Assembly (NCBI RefSeq): GCF_003992255.1
Contig: NZ_RQVA01000014.1
Location: 1-50,090, forward strand
Reading direction: 5' to 3'
Source of the DNA: F0422 sp003992255
GTDB taxonomy: Bacteria > Bacillota > Negativicutes > Veillonellales > Veillonellaceae
DNA: 50,090 nucleotides
The notes below the pieces were generated by a model. It searched no databases. It was not told the DNA's origin and saw nothing but the letters and a program-made list of their open reading frames with translations. Below are positions 17,917-25,746 of the stretch, one piece after another. Made by a program: the position numbers and the translations under genes. Position 1 is the first letter of the stretch. Every line of letters begins with the position of its first letter.

Positions 17917-18642
17917 ATGCATGGTATGGGGACAATTATTAATGTGGTGTTGATTATTTGTGGTAGCCTTCTGGGGCTATTCATACGACACCGCATGAAA
18001 GAGAACTTAAAAGAAACACTAATGATAGTGTGTGGTATTATTATCCTATTATTGGGTATGAGTGGTACCATGCAATATATGCTGGTGATTATCAATGACA
18101 GTTTGCAAACGACAGGTCCTATGATGATGATCATTTCTATGGTGCTAGGTGCTATCATCGGTGAAATTATCGACTTCGATGCTAAAATTACTCGTATCGG
18201 CGAGTGGTTAAAACAAAAGACTGGCAACAGTAAGGATCCTCAATTTACCAATGCCTTTATTACCGCTTCTATGACTTTTACAGTGGGCGCCATGGGTGTC
18301 ATTGGATCCATACAAGATGGTCTTACCGGTGATTATAGTACCATGGTTGTAAAGAGTATTCTAGATGGTATCATCGTTATGGTCATGGCCTCTTCTATGG
18401 GCAAAGGAGCCTTGTTTTCCTTTTTGCCCGTAGGGATTACACAGGGGGTCATTACTGGGTTAGCACATTTGGCAGCTCCCTTGATGACACCGGAGGCAAT
18501 CGATAACTTATCATACGTAGGCTCTATCTTAATTTTCTGCGTAGGTATTAATGTAATTTGGCCAAACAAAATTCGGGTGGCTAATTTGTTGCCAGCCATA
18601 TTTATTGCTATGTTATTGACATTCTTGCCTATCACACTTTAA
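17917..18642 (+). CDS. DUF554 family inner-membrane protein
   Basis: The 241-residue protein has about seven hydrophobic segments and the DUF554 (YdfK/YqgA) pattern: GTIINVVLIICGSLLG at the start, MVLGAIIGEIIDFD in the middle, FVTASMTFTVGAMGVIGSIQDG-like text (here FITASMTF, VGAMGVIG, SIQDGL), and the C-terminal GINVIWPNKIRVANLLPA. The function of the family is not established; a transporter role is often assumed. It follows pyrR with an AGGAGG ribosome-binding site and no terminator between them, so it is probably co-transcribed. Confidence 0.9.
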   Translation: MHGMGTIINVVLIICGSLLGLFIRHRMKENLKETLMIVCGIIILLLGMSGTMQYMLVIINDSLQTTGPMMMIISMVLGAIIGEIIDFDAKITRIGEWLKQKTGNSKDPQFTNAFITASMTFTVGAMGVIGSIQDGLTGDYSTMVVKSILDGIIVMVMASSMGKGALFSFLPVGITQGVITGLAHLAAPLMTPEAIDNLSYVGSILIFCVGINVIWPNKIRVANLLPAIFIAMLLTFLPITL

Positions 18643-18682
18643 CTAGGTAGGATAGGAATAGTCAGTTAGCGCTAATGAAAGC

Positions 18683-18711
18683 TTGACAATCACGCCTGAA
18701 TAGGATATACT
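18683..18711 (+). promoter_or_regulatory. Promoter of infC-rpmI-rplT
   Basis: A consensus -35 TTGACA (18683-18688) and a -10 TATACT (18706-18711) have the ideal 17-base spacing. The perfect 10-base palindrome TTAGCGCTAA lies just upstream (18666-18675). Confidence 0.85.
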
Positions 18712-18717
18712 GTTCAG

Positions 18718-18842
18718 GTATTAAGAAGTAGAAGCCATCCGCTTCTCACCTAATGTCATGAAATATTGGGTACATTTAGTTGATAACTATGCTCGGATGG
18801 CCTATGCCATCCGATTTTTTTATCCCTATGGAGGTGACTAGT
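18718..18842 (+). promoter_or_regulatory. infC operon attenuator leader (L20-leader-like)
   Basis: The transcribed leader begins with a hairpin (AGAAGC 18730-18735, GCTTCT 18741-18746). The segment GCCATCCG at 18734-18741 spans its loop and repeats exactly the 3' arm of the terminator further down (18806-18813). The shared partner CGGATGGC (18794-18801) can pair with either copy. Pairing with the second gives a 9-base-pair terminator with seven Ts (18793-18821); pairing with the first prevents it. This is the layout expected of ribosomal-protein autoregulation by L20, known for infC-rpmI-rplT operons in Bacillus. The L20 ligand is inferred from that precedent. Confidence 0.75.
18793..18821 (+). 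terminator. Leader terminator upstream of infC
   Basis: TCGGATGGC (18793-18801), loop CTAT, GCCATCCGA (18806-18814) and seven Ts, located 22 bases before the infC start codon. It is the off state of the leader switch. Confidence 0.85.
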
Positions 18843-19358
18843 ATTAGCAAAGATACACCGCGTATTAATGAAGAAATCCGTGCTCGCGAAGTTCGTGTCG
18901 TAAGTGCAGATAATGATCAGTTAGGTATTATGTCTGTTCGTGATGCTTTAGCTATGGCAGAAGAACAACATTTAGATCTAGTAGAAGTAGCCCCTAATGG
19001 TAAACCACCAGTTTGTCGTATTATGAACTATGGTAAATACCGTTATGAGCAACAAAAACGCGAAAAAGAAGCAAAGAAGAAGCAAAAAACTTTCACATTG
19101 AAAGAAGTTAAGCTTCGTCCTCACATCGAAGATCATGATTTTTATGTAAAACTTAAAAATGCAGCTAAATTCTTAGGTGATGGTAACAAAGTTAAGGTAA
19201 CGATCATGTTCCGCGGTCGTGAATTAAGCCACCCAGAATTGGGGCTTAATGTGCTGACTCGTTTTGCTGGTGAATTAACTGACCAAGCGGTTGTTGAAAA
19301 AGAAGCGAAACTAGAAGGCCGAAACATGACAATGATTTTAGCTAAAAAAGGTAATTAG
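18843..19358 (+). CDS. infC: Translation initiation factor IF-3, AUU start
   Basis: This 171-residue factor binds the 30S subunit and checks the initiation codon and tRNA. Domain signatures include INEEIRAREVRVV, LDLVEVAPNGKPPVCRIMNYGKYRY (shown here only in part), KEVKLRPHIEDHD, and the C-terminal VTIMFRGRE. The start is the ATT at 18843, placed 6 bases after GGAGGTG (18830-18836). Upstream ATG codons in the same frame overlap the leader terminator and would give an atypical extension. An AUU start is the conserved device by which IF-3 represses its own translation. The operon is therefore controlled both by attenuation and by start-codon discrimination. Confidence 0.95.
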   Translation: MSKDTPRINEEIRAREVRVVSADNDQLGIMSVRDALAMAEEQHLDLVEVAPNGKPPVCRIMNYGKYRYEQQKREKEAKKKQKTFTLKEVKLRPHIEDHDFYVKLKNAAKFLGDGNKVKVTIMFRGRELSHPELGLNVLTRFAGELTDQAVVEKEAKLEGRNMTMILAKKGN

Positions 19359-19369
19359 GAGGAAGAATA

Positions 19370-19567
19370 ATGCCAAAGATTAAAACTCGTCGCGCAGCGG
19401 CTAAACGTTTCCAAGTAACAGGTAGTGGTGAATTTAAACGTGCAAAAGCTTTCAAAAGCCATATTTTAGAGAAAAAATCTCCAGCACGTAAACGTAATCT
19501 TCGCAAAGCAACATTGGTTAGCAAATCTGACTACAAACGCGTAGTGAAATGCTTACCATACGCATAA
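19370..19567 (+). CDS. rpmI: 50S ribosomal protein L35
   Basis: This 65-residue basic protein has the L35 start MPKIKTRRAAAKRF and the KSHILEKKS and KRNLRKATLV blocks. It is the second gene of infC-rpmI-rplT, 11 bases after infC, with an AGGAGG ribosome-binding site. Confidence 0.97.
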   Translation: MPKIKTRRAAAKRFQVTGSGEFKRAKAFKSHILEKKSPARKRNLRKATLVSKSDYKRVVKCLPYA

Positions 19568-19614
19568 GATTGAAATATTTTAGTAACATATAACGATATT
19601 GGAGGAATACAATA

Positions 19615-19965
19615 ATGGCAAGAGTAAAAACAGGCGTAACAGCGCATGCACGTCATAAAAAAATCTTAAAATTAGCTAAAGGTTACCGCGGTACACGTTC
19701 TCGCTTATTCAAAAAAGCAAACGAATCCGTAATGAAAGCATTATACTATGCTCGTCGTGACCGTCGTGCTAAAAAACGTGAGTTCCGTAAATTATGGATC
19801 GCTCGTATCAATGCAGCAAGCCGTATCAATGGTTTATCCTACAGCCGTTTCATCGCTGGTTTAACAAAAGCTGGTGTTGAAATCAACCGTAAAATGTTGG
19901 CTGACTTGGCAGTACATGATGCAGCTGCATTCGCGAAATTAGTAGAAATCGCTAAAAACGCGTAA
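19615..19965 (+). CDS. rplT: 50S ribosomal protein L20
   Basis: This 116-residue basic protein of the large subunit has the L20 motifs MARVKTGVTAHARHKK, LAKGYRGTRSRLFK, YARRDRRAKKREFRKLWI and INGLSYSRFI. In B. subtilis and E. coli, L20 represses its own operon by binding the mRNA leader. The switch at 18718-18842 is the likely target here. It is the last gene of the operon and is followed by a terminator. Confidence 0.98.
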   Translation: MARVKTGVTAHARHKKILKLAKGYRGTRSRLFKKANESVMKALYYARRDRRAKKREFRKLWIARINAASRINGLSYSRFIAGLTKAGVEINRKMLADLAVHDAAAFAKLVEIAKNA

Positions 19966-20002
19966 GACAAACAGATAAAGACCTAGATTAGGTTGTATAT
20001 AG

Positions 20003-20031
20003 AAGAACAGTCCTTTGGGGCTGTTCTTTTT
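20003..20031 (+). terminator. Terminator of infC-rpmI-rplT
   Basis: A stem of AAGAACAG (20003-20010) and CTGTTCTT (20021-20028), with further inner CC-GG pairing, followed by Ts. Confidence 0.85.
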
Positions 20032-20131
20032 GTATACTTATATTATTTTATAAAGATAGTATTGATATCCATTAGTTACAGGTTGAGGTATGATGATATA
20101 TAAGTCGTTAGAAAATTTGTAAATGGGCAGA

Positions 20132-20171
20132 AAAATACCTTTGAGGCTCATGATGCCCTCAAAGGTATTTT
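20132..20171 (-). terminator. Terminator of the minus-strand flippase gene
   Basis: A perfect 15-base-pair inverted repeat, AAAATACCTTTGAGG (20132-20146) and CCTCAAAGGTATTTT (20157-20171), with a 10-base loop. It lies 15 bases past the stop codon of the minus-strand gene, and five or more Ts occur on the minus strand. Confidence 0.85.
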
Positions 20172-20185
20172 GTATTTCTATTTAA

Positions 20186-21742
20186 TTATCTAAAGAATCG
20201 TCCTACTACAGGCAATCTAGCACCATCGTTTTTGTTAAGTCCTTTCAATAGAATCATGATGATGACATAGATACAAGTACCTATGATAGCTGTGATCATG
20301 ATGTTAAAGAAGGTTGGGATGGACCCCTGCAATAATGGGTAGAAATAATACATACCCACCCCCATAATGGCTGCGGAGACAATATTTTTCCCTAATAAGA
20401 TAAGGTCTATAAAGTATCCTGTATGTCGATGGATCCAGATAAGGTTTAGTAGAGCTGCAAATCCAATGTCGGCTACTGTTGCATAGGCAGCGCCACCGAT
20501 GCCAAGTGCGGGGATGGCTGTTAACTCCCAGTTTAGGATGACTTTCACAATGGCTGCAATTCCCATGTTGATAACTGGAATGCGAGGTTTTCCTAAGCCC
20601 TGTAAAATACCAGTTGTCACTTGATGCAAGCCGAGGAAGAAAATGGCCCAGGCTAAAATCTGTGTGGCTTCTGCGGCACGTGGTGCGTTATAAATAGTGG
20701 ACACTACAGGTTCCGCTAAGATGTACAACATCACAGAGAATGGAATGGTGGCCACAAACGTCAATCGCATAGAACCAGCTGTACGATAGTACACTTGTTT
20801 TATATCTTTAATGGAAACTGCATTGGATATGGCAGGTACAATACTTGTAGCAATGGCCGCTGTAATAATCGTTGCTAAGTTGATGAGAGGGACGGCCATA
20901 CCAGATAGATATCCATATAGCTCTGTAGCTTCACGAAGTGGATAGCCAATGTCAATCAATCGTCTTGGAATAATCGCTACGTCTAGCATGGCTACAATAG
21001 GTAACATCATACTCGCTAGGGCGATGGGAATGGATAAGTTAATCAATCGCTTAATGATGGATTTTGAACTTTCCTGTGGAGTAGAGTCCGTCATGGGCTC
21101 TTCTAGTTGTTTTGGCAATCGGTAATAATAATATACTAGTACTACAAGAGCGCCTACTGCACCAACGCCGGCTCCTAAGCTAGCACCACCTGCTGCTACA
21201 TCCAATCCATAAGGTAATAGGATATAGGCAGCTCCTAACATGACCACTACACGCAATAGTTGTTCTACGATTTGGCTGATAGCGGTAGGTGTCATCATTT
21301 GCCAACCTTGTAAGTAGCCTCGATAACAAGAAATTAATGTGACAAAGAATACAGCAGGAGCCAACGCAATCAATGAATAGTAGGCTCTAGGATCTGTGAT
21401 AAAGTTAATGTCGATAAGCCATTGGGCAGATCCAAAGACTAAGATGCTAAAGAGTAGTCCTAAGACAAATAGCATTTTGAAAGAAATAGAGAATACTTTC
21501 TTTGCCCCTAATAAATCATGTTTGGCTAGTTTTTCTGCTGTCATAATTGAAATGGCGATGGGAATTCCTGCACTAGATAGCTGCAAGGCCAATAAGTAAG
21601 CGGGAAATGCCATTTGGTAAATACCGATACCTTCACCACTGAGAACGCGAGATAAGAAAATCCAGTTCAAGCTACCAATAGCTTTTACAACAAATCCGGC
21701 AATCGTCAAGATGAGGGTACCTTGTAAAAATCGGTTAACCAT
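20186..21742 (-). CDS. MurJ/SpoVB-like lipid flippase (MOP superfamily)
   Basis: The 518-residue inner-membrane protein has about 14 hydrophobic segments and the polysaccharide-biosynthesis/MviN pattern: GTLILTIAGFVVKAIGSL at the start, the LSGEGIGIYQMAFP loop, SCYRGYLQGWQMMTPTAI and QIVEQLLRV, and TGILQGLGKPRIPV in the second half. This matches the SpoVB/YtgP branch that includes B. subtilis MurJ, which flips lipid II. It could equally export another undecaprenyl-linked glycan. It is monocistronic, divergent from fba, with its own promoter and operator-like palindromes upstream. Confidence 0.88.
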   Translation of the reverse strand: MVNRFLQGTLILTIAGFVVKAIGSLNWIFLSRVLSGEGIGIYQMAFPAYLLALQLSSAGIPIAISIMTAEKLAKHDLLGAKKVFSISFKMLFVLGLLFSILVFGSAQWLIDINFITDPRAYYSLIALAPAVFFVTLISCYRGYLQGWQMMTPTAISQIVEQLLRVVVMLGAAYILLPYGLDVAAGGASLGAGVGAVGALVVLVYYYYRLPKQLEEPMTDSTPQESSKSIIKRLINLSIPIALASMMLPIVAMLDVAIIPRRLIDIGYPLREATELYGYLSGMAVPLINLATIITAAIATSIVPAISNAVSIKDIKQVYYRTAGSMRLTFVATIPFSVMLYILAEPVVSTIYNAPRAAEATQILAWAIFFLGLHQVTTGILQGLGKPRIPVINMGIAAIVKVILNWELTAIPALGIGGAAYATVADIGFAALLNLIWIHRHTGYFIDLILLGKNIVSAAIMGVGMYYFYPLLQGSIPTFFNIMITAIIGTCIYVIIMILLKGLNKNDGARLPVVGRFFR

Positions 21743-21760
21743 GATATCTCCTATATTGAA

Positions 21761-21822
21761 AGATTCAAATTGAATCTGAAAGACTCATTTTTAATTGTAC
21801 CATAGAATACGAGTATTCTCAA
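21761..21822 (-). promoter_or_regulatory. Flippase promoter with two palindromes
   Basis: On the minus strand, a -35 TTGAGA (21817-21822) and a -10 TACAAT (21794-21799) are 17 bases apart, with TGG before the -10. The palindrome AGAATAC-GA-GTATTCT (21804-21819) fills the spacer. A second, 17-base palindrome with arms AGATTCAA and TTGAATCT (21761-21777) lies in the 5' untranslated region. Both look like regulator sites; the regulator is unknown. Confidence 0.6.
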
Positions 21823-21843
21823 TTAATATGAGTTAGATTTTGG

Positions 21844-21872
21844 TTGAATCGCTCCATTAGATACGGTATAAT
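21844..21872 (+). promoter_or_regulatory. Promoter of fba
   Basis: A -35 TTGAAT (21844-21849) and a -10 TATAAT (21867-21872) are 17 bases apart, about 55 bases before the fba start. Confidence 0.75.
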
Positions 21873-21927
21873 AACGATATGATAGTCATTAATGATATGT
21901 ATAATAGATATGACAAGGAGGCCAATT

Positions 21928-22857
21928 ATGCCATTAGTATCTACAAAAGAGATGTTTGAAAAAGCCTATGCAGGTGGATATGCTATTGGGGCATTCAATG
22001 TGAATGACATGGAAATTATTCAAGGGATTGTGGATGCGGCAAAAGTGGAGCAAGCTCCATTGATTTTGCAAGTGTCTGCAGGGGCTCGTAAATATGCGAA
22101 ACCAGTATATTTGACTAAGTTGGTAGAAGCAGCATTGTTAGATACAGATTTGCCAATTGCTTTACATTTAGACCATGGTGATGATTTCGAAATTTGTAAA
22201 GATTGCATCGATAGTGGTTTTACATCTGTTATGATTGATGGATCTAAACATCCTTTTGAAAAAAATGTTGAGTTAACTGCCCGTGTTGTAGAATATGCAC
22301 ATAAACATGGCGTTGTAGTAGAAGGTGAGTTAGGTCGTCTAGCTGGCGTAGAAGATGATGTTAACGTAAGCGAAAAAGATGCATTATTTACAGATCCAGA
22401 TGAAGCGGCTGAGTTCGTTCGATTAACAGGCGTAGACTCCCTAGCCATCGCGATTGGTACGAGTCATGGGGCTTACAAATTTAAAGGTACTCCATACTTA
22501 GATTTTGAAAGATTACAACGAGTAGGTGAATTGTTACCTAATTTCCCTATCGTATTACATGGAGCGTCTTCTGTACCGCAAGCATTTGTTGAAAAATGTA
22601 ATTCCTTTGGTGGCGCTATTCCAGGAGCACAAGGCGTACCAGAAGAGATGCTTCGCAAAGCGGCTACAATGGCAGTTTGTAAAATCAATATCGACACAGA
22701 CTTACGATTAGCGATGACAGCAAGTATCCGTGAAGTGTTGGTAAATAATCCAGCTGAATTTGACCCACGTAAATACTTGGGACCAGGTCGTGAAGCGATT
22801 CAAGCAATGGTACAGCATAAAATTAAAAATGTGTTAGGCTGCAGCAATAAGATCTAA
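21928..22857 (+). CDS. fba: Class II fructose-1,6-bisphosphate aldolase
   Basis: This 309-residue zinc-dependent enzyme interconverts fructose-1,6-bisphosphate with dihydroxyacetone phosphate and glyceraldehyde-3-phosphate. The ALHLDHGDD segment carries the zinc-binding histidine and catalytic aspartate. VVEGELGRLAGVED, DSLAIAIGTSHGAYKF and VLHGASSVP hold further metal and phosphate ligands, followed by the sodium/phosphate-site KINIDTDLR. The ATG at 21928 follows AAGGAGG; the longer frame from 21892 adds an implausible extension. It stands apart from the gapA-eno cluster with its own promoter and terminator, and completes the reversible path from fructose-bisphosphate to phosphoenolpyruvate in this window. 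Confidence 0.97.
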   Translation: MPLVSTKEMFEKAYAGGYAIGAFNVNDMEIIQGIVDAAKVEQAPLILQVSAGARKYAKPVYLTKLVEAALLDTDLPIALHLDHGDDFEICKDCIDSGFTSVMIDGSKHPFEKNVELTARVVEYAHKHGVVVEGELGRLAGVEDDVNVSEKDALFTDPDEAAEFVRLTGVDSLAIAIGTSHGAYKFKGTPYLDFERLQRVGELLPNFPIVLHGASSVPQAFVEKCNSFGGAIPGAQGVPEEMLRKAATMAVCKINIDTDLRLAMTASIREVLVNNPAEFDPRKYLGPGREAIQAMVQHKIKNVLGCSNKI

Positions 22858-22870
22858 TTCATAAGATACT

Positions 22871-22910
22871 AAAACTGACACCCTCTCAAAAGAGAAGGTG
22901 TCAGTTTTTT
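22871..22910. terminator. Terminator of fba
   Basis: A long stem (AAACTGACACC with GGTGTCAGTTT, plus inner CTC-GAG pairs) followed by six Ts. A shorter T run on the other strand may also serve the convergent pseudouridine synthase gene. Confidence 0.88.
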
Positions 22911-22940
22911 GTATGTAGTGTGTTTAATTTTATTTATACT

Positions 22941-23807
22941 TTATTTCGGTATTTGATTAAAATACTCTGGTAACGGTGCCTCTAACGTAATCCACTGGTT
23001 CGTCATAGGATGCAGAAAGGAAAGTATCGATGCATGTAAGCACTGTTGGGATTGCCAAGTTAAGGATCCACCATATAGGTCGTCCCCCGCTAAGGGGTAT
23101 CCTAGCGTACTGAGATGCACACGAATTTGATGCGTGCGTCCAGTATGTAAATAACATCGTACATGGGTATGATGGGAATATCGCTCTAGAACTGTTATAT
23201 CAGTATGTGCAGGTTGACCATCGCAAGAAGCACAACGTTCAATAATGCTGCCTTCTCTGCGAGAGATAGGATAGTGTATAGATAGTGCATCTGAGGGAAT
23301 GATTCCGTCAGTGATCGCATCATAGACTTTTTGAATAGGCTTTTTTTGTTTTGTAAAAGCATGTTGAACAAGGGCGTTTTTAGCGATGATGACAAGACCT
23401 GATGTGTCTTTGTCCAATCGATGAATGGGATGAAAGCTTGCTTGCGGATTTGTATGTTGAAAGTAATGCAAGACACCGTTGGCAAGAGTAGATAATCTTT
23501 CAGTAGAGGTGGGATGCATCAAAAGCCCAGCAGGTTTATTAAGCACCAAGATATGGGAGTCCTCATACATGATGGAAAGATTCATAGGTGTAGGATCTAT
23601 GTGGGAATCTTTGTCTAAATAGACAAGAACTGTATCGCCAGGTTGCAATAAAGCATCCCAAGTGGCAGGAACATCGTTGATAGAAAAACGACCTTCCCGT
23701 CGAAGACGACGACGCATGGCTTGGGATACTTTTTGTTCTCGTATAGCTTGATTCATGGAACAAGGTGAATGATTTAAGGACAGTGTAAATTGTAATAGTG
23801 GGTTCAT
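22941..23807 (-). CDS. RluA family pseudouridine synthase
   Basis: The 288-residue protein is the second RluA-type enzyme in the window. The catalytic block HRLDKDTSGL, the ILVLNKPAGLLMHP segment and TGRTHQIRVHL are clear. The N-terminus (residues about 1-85) is only weakly S4-like, with SQAMRRRLRREGRFSIND. The ATG at 23807 is chosen because AGGAG lies just upstream on the minus strand; the longer open frame to 24038 runs through the intergenic promoter region. It modifies an rRNA or tRNA uridine that cannot be named from sequence. It is convergent with fba and divergent from the ygbA-like gene. Confidence 0.9.
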   Translation of the reverse strand: MNPLLQFTLSLNHSPCSMNQAIREQKVSQAMRRRLRREGRFSINDVPATWDALLQPGDTVLVYLDKDSHIDPTPMNLSIMYEDSHILVLNKPAGLLMHPTSTERLSTLANGVLHYFQHTNPQASFHPIHRLDKDTSGLVIIAKNALVQHAFTKQKKPIQKVYDAITDGIIPSDALSIHYPISRREGSIIERCASCDGQPAHTDITVLERYSHHTHVRCYLHTGRTHQIRVHLSTLGYPLAGDDLYGGSLTWQSQQCLHASILSFLHPMTNQWITLEAPLPEYFNQIPK

Positions 23808-23870
23808 ATAACTCCTAACTGGGAACGTAATGCAGTCAGTAGACGTATCTGTGTATGGATTAAGAATGCA

Positions 23871-23879
23871 TGGTATAAT
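23871..23879 (+). promoter_or_regulatory. Extended -10 promoter of the ygbA-like gene
   Basis: TGGTATAAT lies about 70 bases before the start codon at 23947. No strong -35 is visible. Confidence 0.45.
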
Positions 23880-23946
23880 AATTATGTTTAGTATATCATA
23901 AGAACAGGATATCTTATATGGTTTGATATATGAGGATGATAAGCTG

Positions 23947-24288
23947 ATGAAAGATGTAATAGATAGCGCTGTTGAAAAGAAACGTATGGATGAATTGAAG
24001 ACAGTAAAATGCATGATCGAAATATATTGCAGGGGCAATCATAACAGAAAAAAGGGAGAACTTTGCCAAGAATGTCAGGACGTAATGACCTATGCAGAGT
24101 CCAGGGTGCAGCATTGTCCACACATGACACATAAAACGTTTTGTGCAATGTGTAAAACACATTGCTACGCACCTACCTATCGAGAAAAAATTCGTCAAGT
24201 TATGCGATATAGTGGACCTAGAATGTTGTGGAGAAATCCGATTATGACTATCCGTCATTTGCTATTAGGATGGGGTATGTTAAAGTAG
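23947..24288 (+). CDS. ygbA: YgbA family protein (nitrous oxide-stimulated promoter family)
   Basis: The 113-residue cysteine-rich protein matches the small YgbA family by its pattern: KTVKCMIEIYCRGNH at the start, LCQEC, the HCPHMTHKTFCAMCKTHCY cluster (interrupted for length), and YREKIRQVMRYSGPRMLWRNP at the end (positions about 75-100). Ten cysteines and several histidines suggest metal or iron-sulfur binding. Family members are induced by nitric oxide or nitrite stress in enteric bacteria; their biochemical role is not settled. The ATG at 23947 is preferred over a TTG at 23923 because GAGG lies upstream. No NsrR-type palindrome was recognised. Confidence 0.85.
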   Translation: MKDVIDSAVEKKRMDELKTVKCMIEIYCRGNHNRKKGELCQECQDVMTYAESRVQHCPHMTHKTFCAMCKTHCYAPTYREKIRQVMRYSGPRMLWRNPIMTIRHLLLGWGMLK

Positions 24289-24357
24289 GCAGAGTGCTTG
24301 TTTTATGATATAGTTAAAGATGAAAAAATGTGCGTACAAGTATACTTTGGAGGGCTT

Positions 24358-24833
24358 ATATTTTGTAAATAGTGTGGACCAAAAGTAGAGGCTGAAGAAG
24401 GCGCTTTCTGTCAAGAGTGTGGCACGCCTATTGATACACAAAAGAATGAAAATACATCAGAGAATTTGGGTAAACATATAGAGTATAAAAATGATGAACG
24501 TATAAAGGAATTGAAATCGCGTCTAGTTCAAGACGTTTCTAAAACAGATGTTTCTAGAGGCTTACATGTTAGTGTACCTCCCGAAGAAATTGTAGAAGTG
24601 ATTGTGGAGAAAAAAGTACCCAAATCTACACAAGTGCATACTTCCATGATATTGGGAAAAGTGGCTGGTGGGTATTAGTGATACTTATTCCTTACATAGG
24701 AGTAATCATAGAGTTATATTTTATGTGTCAAAAAGGTGATGCTCATATTAATGCATATGGTAAACCTGAAAATTATTATGATCCAACGCTAGAGGAATGT
24801 AAAGAATTAGGCTTAGTTCAGAATTCGAGATAA
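24358..24833 (+). pseudogene. Decayed zinc-ribbon/DUF805 protein gene
   Basis: After a good ribosome-binding site (GGAGGG, 24349-24354) the frame reads ATA-TTT-TGT-AAA-TAG-TGT-GGA. This is the MFCKxCG start of its neighbours with ATG changed to ATA and an amber stop at codon 5. The frame then continues through FCQECGTPID and about 70 residues to 24678. From 24660 a different frame reads SGWWVLVILIPYIGV and GDAHINAYGKPENYY to a stop at 24831-24833. That is the C-terminal end of a DUF805 domain, as in the intact protein at 27142-28449. Most of the DUF805 domain is missing. The gene is therefore broken by a lost start, a nonsense codon and an internal deletion with frameshift. Confidence 0.85.
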
Positions 24834-24927
24834 TATTTACAGGTTGAGTATATGAATGAAAACTAGCGTAAATATATAACTATATAATTTAATATCTAGT
24901 TATGAAATAGTGTAACAAGGAGGATAT

Positions 24928-25710
24928 ATGTTTTGTAAATTCTGTGGTACAAAGATTGAGGACACAGAGTCCACTTTTTGTGGGAATTGTGGAGCGAGGC
25001 TAAAAGATAATGACTTTGACGAAATAGTAGAAGATATACAAGAAACGTCTAAACCTACGCCTATTGAAGTGGCACCAACTGGTAATCGCACGTTTAAAGA
25101 TAAAGTAATTCAGATGATTTCTAATATAGGAGAGAGCATTCAAAGACATAAGAAATGGTCAATTGCGATTGCAACTAGTGTAATTTTTTTGTGTGCAATT
25201 GGTGTAGGGATCTATTTTGGCTATGAAGATCAACCGGTGGTTAATAATATGGTTTCTTCATCACTGCCAGTCATAAAGCCGAAAGAGCATAAAGGAGAAA
25301 AGAAAAATTACGATACCATTGAGATAAAAGCAGATGATACTAAAGATATCCTATTTCTTTTAAATGAACAAAAAGAAAAAGATAGACAAGGATTTTCTAA
25401 TGAGGCTAAAAGAATTGCACGTTTATATCTTGAGGCACGAGGAGACAATAATGATCAGGAATCCTATAAATATTTGACTGCGACAAAAAAAGAAGAGGTG
25501 GGCGGTATTGATGGATGGATTAAGCGATATGAATATGTAAGAAGTACAATATCCAATATACAGATAGATGCTGCTGATATAGATGGAAATAAGGCCGTAG
25601 TTCATTATAGAGGCGTACTGAATTCTAATGGATTCTTTAGATCTTATTCTACTATGATTATCGGCACATTGCGGTTATCACGAGAAGGAACGACTGTTGG
25701 TGTAGATTAA
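24928..25710 (+). CDS. Zinc-ribbon membrane protein with extracytoplasmic domain
   Basis: The 260-residue protein starts with a zinc ribbon (cysteines 3, 6, 18 and 21). A polar linker follows, then one membrane segment near residues 76-98, then an outer part of about 160 residues. The last 120 residues (EAKRIARLYLEAR, YLTATKKEEVGGI, NKAVVHYRGVLNS) resemble the C-terminal domain of the zinc-ribbon/DUF805 protein at 27142-28449 and look NTF2-like. The zinc ribbon should lie in the cytoplasm and the C-terminal domain in the periplasm. The AAGGAGG ribosome-binding site supports the start. It heads a row with two lipoproteins. No function is known. Confidence 0.75.
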   Translation: MFCKFCGTKIEDTESTFCGNCGARLKDNDFDEIVEDIQETSKPTPIEVAPTGNRTFKDKVIQMISNIGESIQRHKKWSIAIATSVIFLCAIGVGIYFGYEDQPVVNNMVSSSLPVIKPKEHKGEKKNYDTIEIKADDTKDILFLLNEQKEKDRQGFSNEAKRIARLYLEARGDNNDQESYKYLTATKKEEVGGIDGWIKRYEYVRSTISNIQIDAADIDGNKAVVHYRGVLNSNGFFRSYSTMIIGTLRLSREGTTVGVD

Positions 25711-25746
25711 TGTACTAAAATATCGTAATTATAAGGGAGATATACT

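Noticed and set aside
18780..18842. N-terminal extension of IF-3 starting from an upstream codon.
   Set aside because: It would lie across the leader terminator and lacks a ribosome-binding site; the ATT at 18843 has perfect spacing from GGAGGTG.
23808..24038. Longer form of the minus-strand pseudouridine synthase.
   Set aside because: The extension overlaps the divergent gene and promoter region; the ATG at 23807 has AGGAG.
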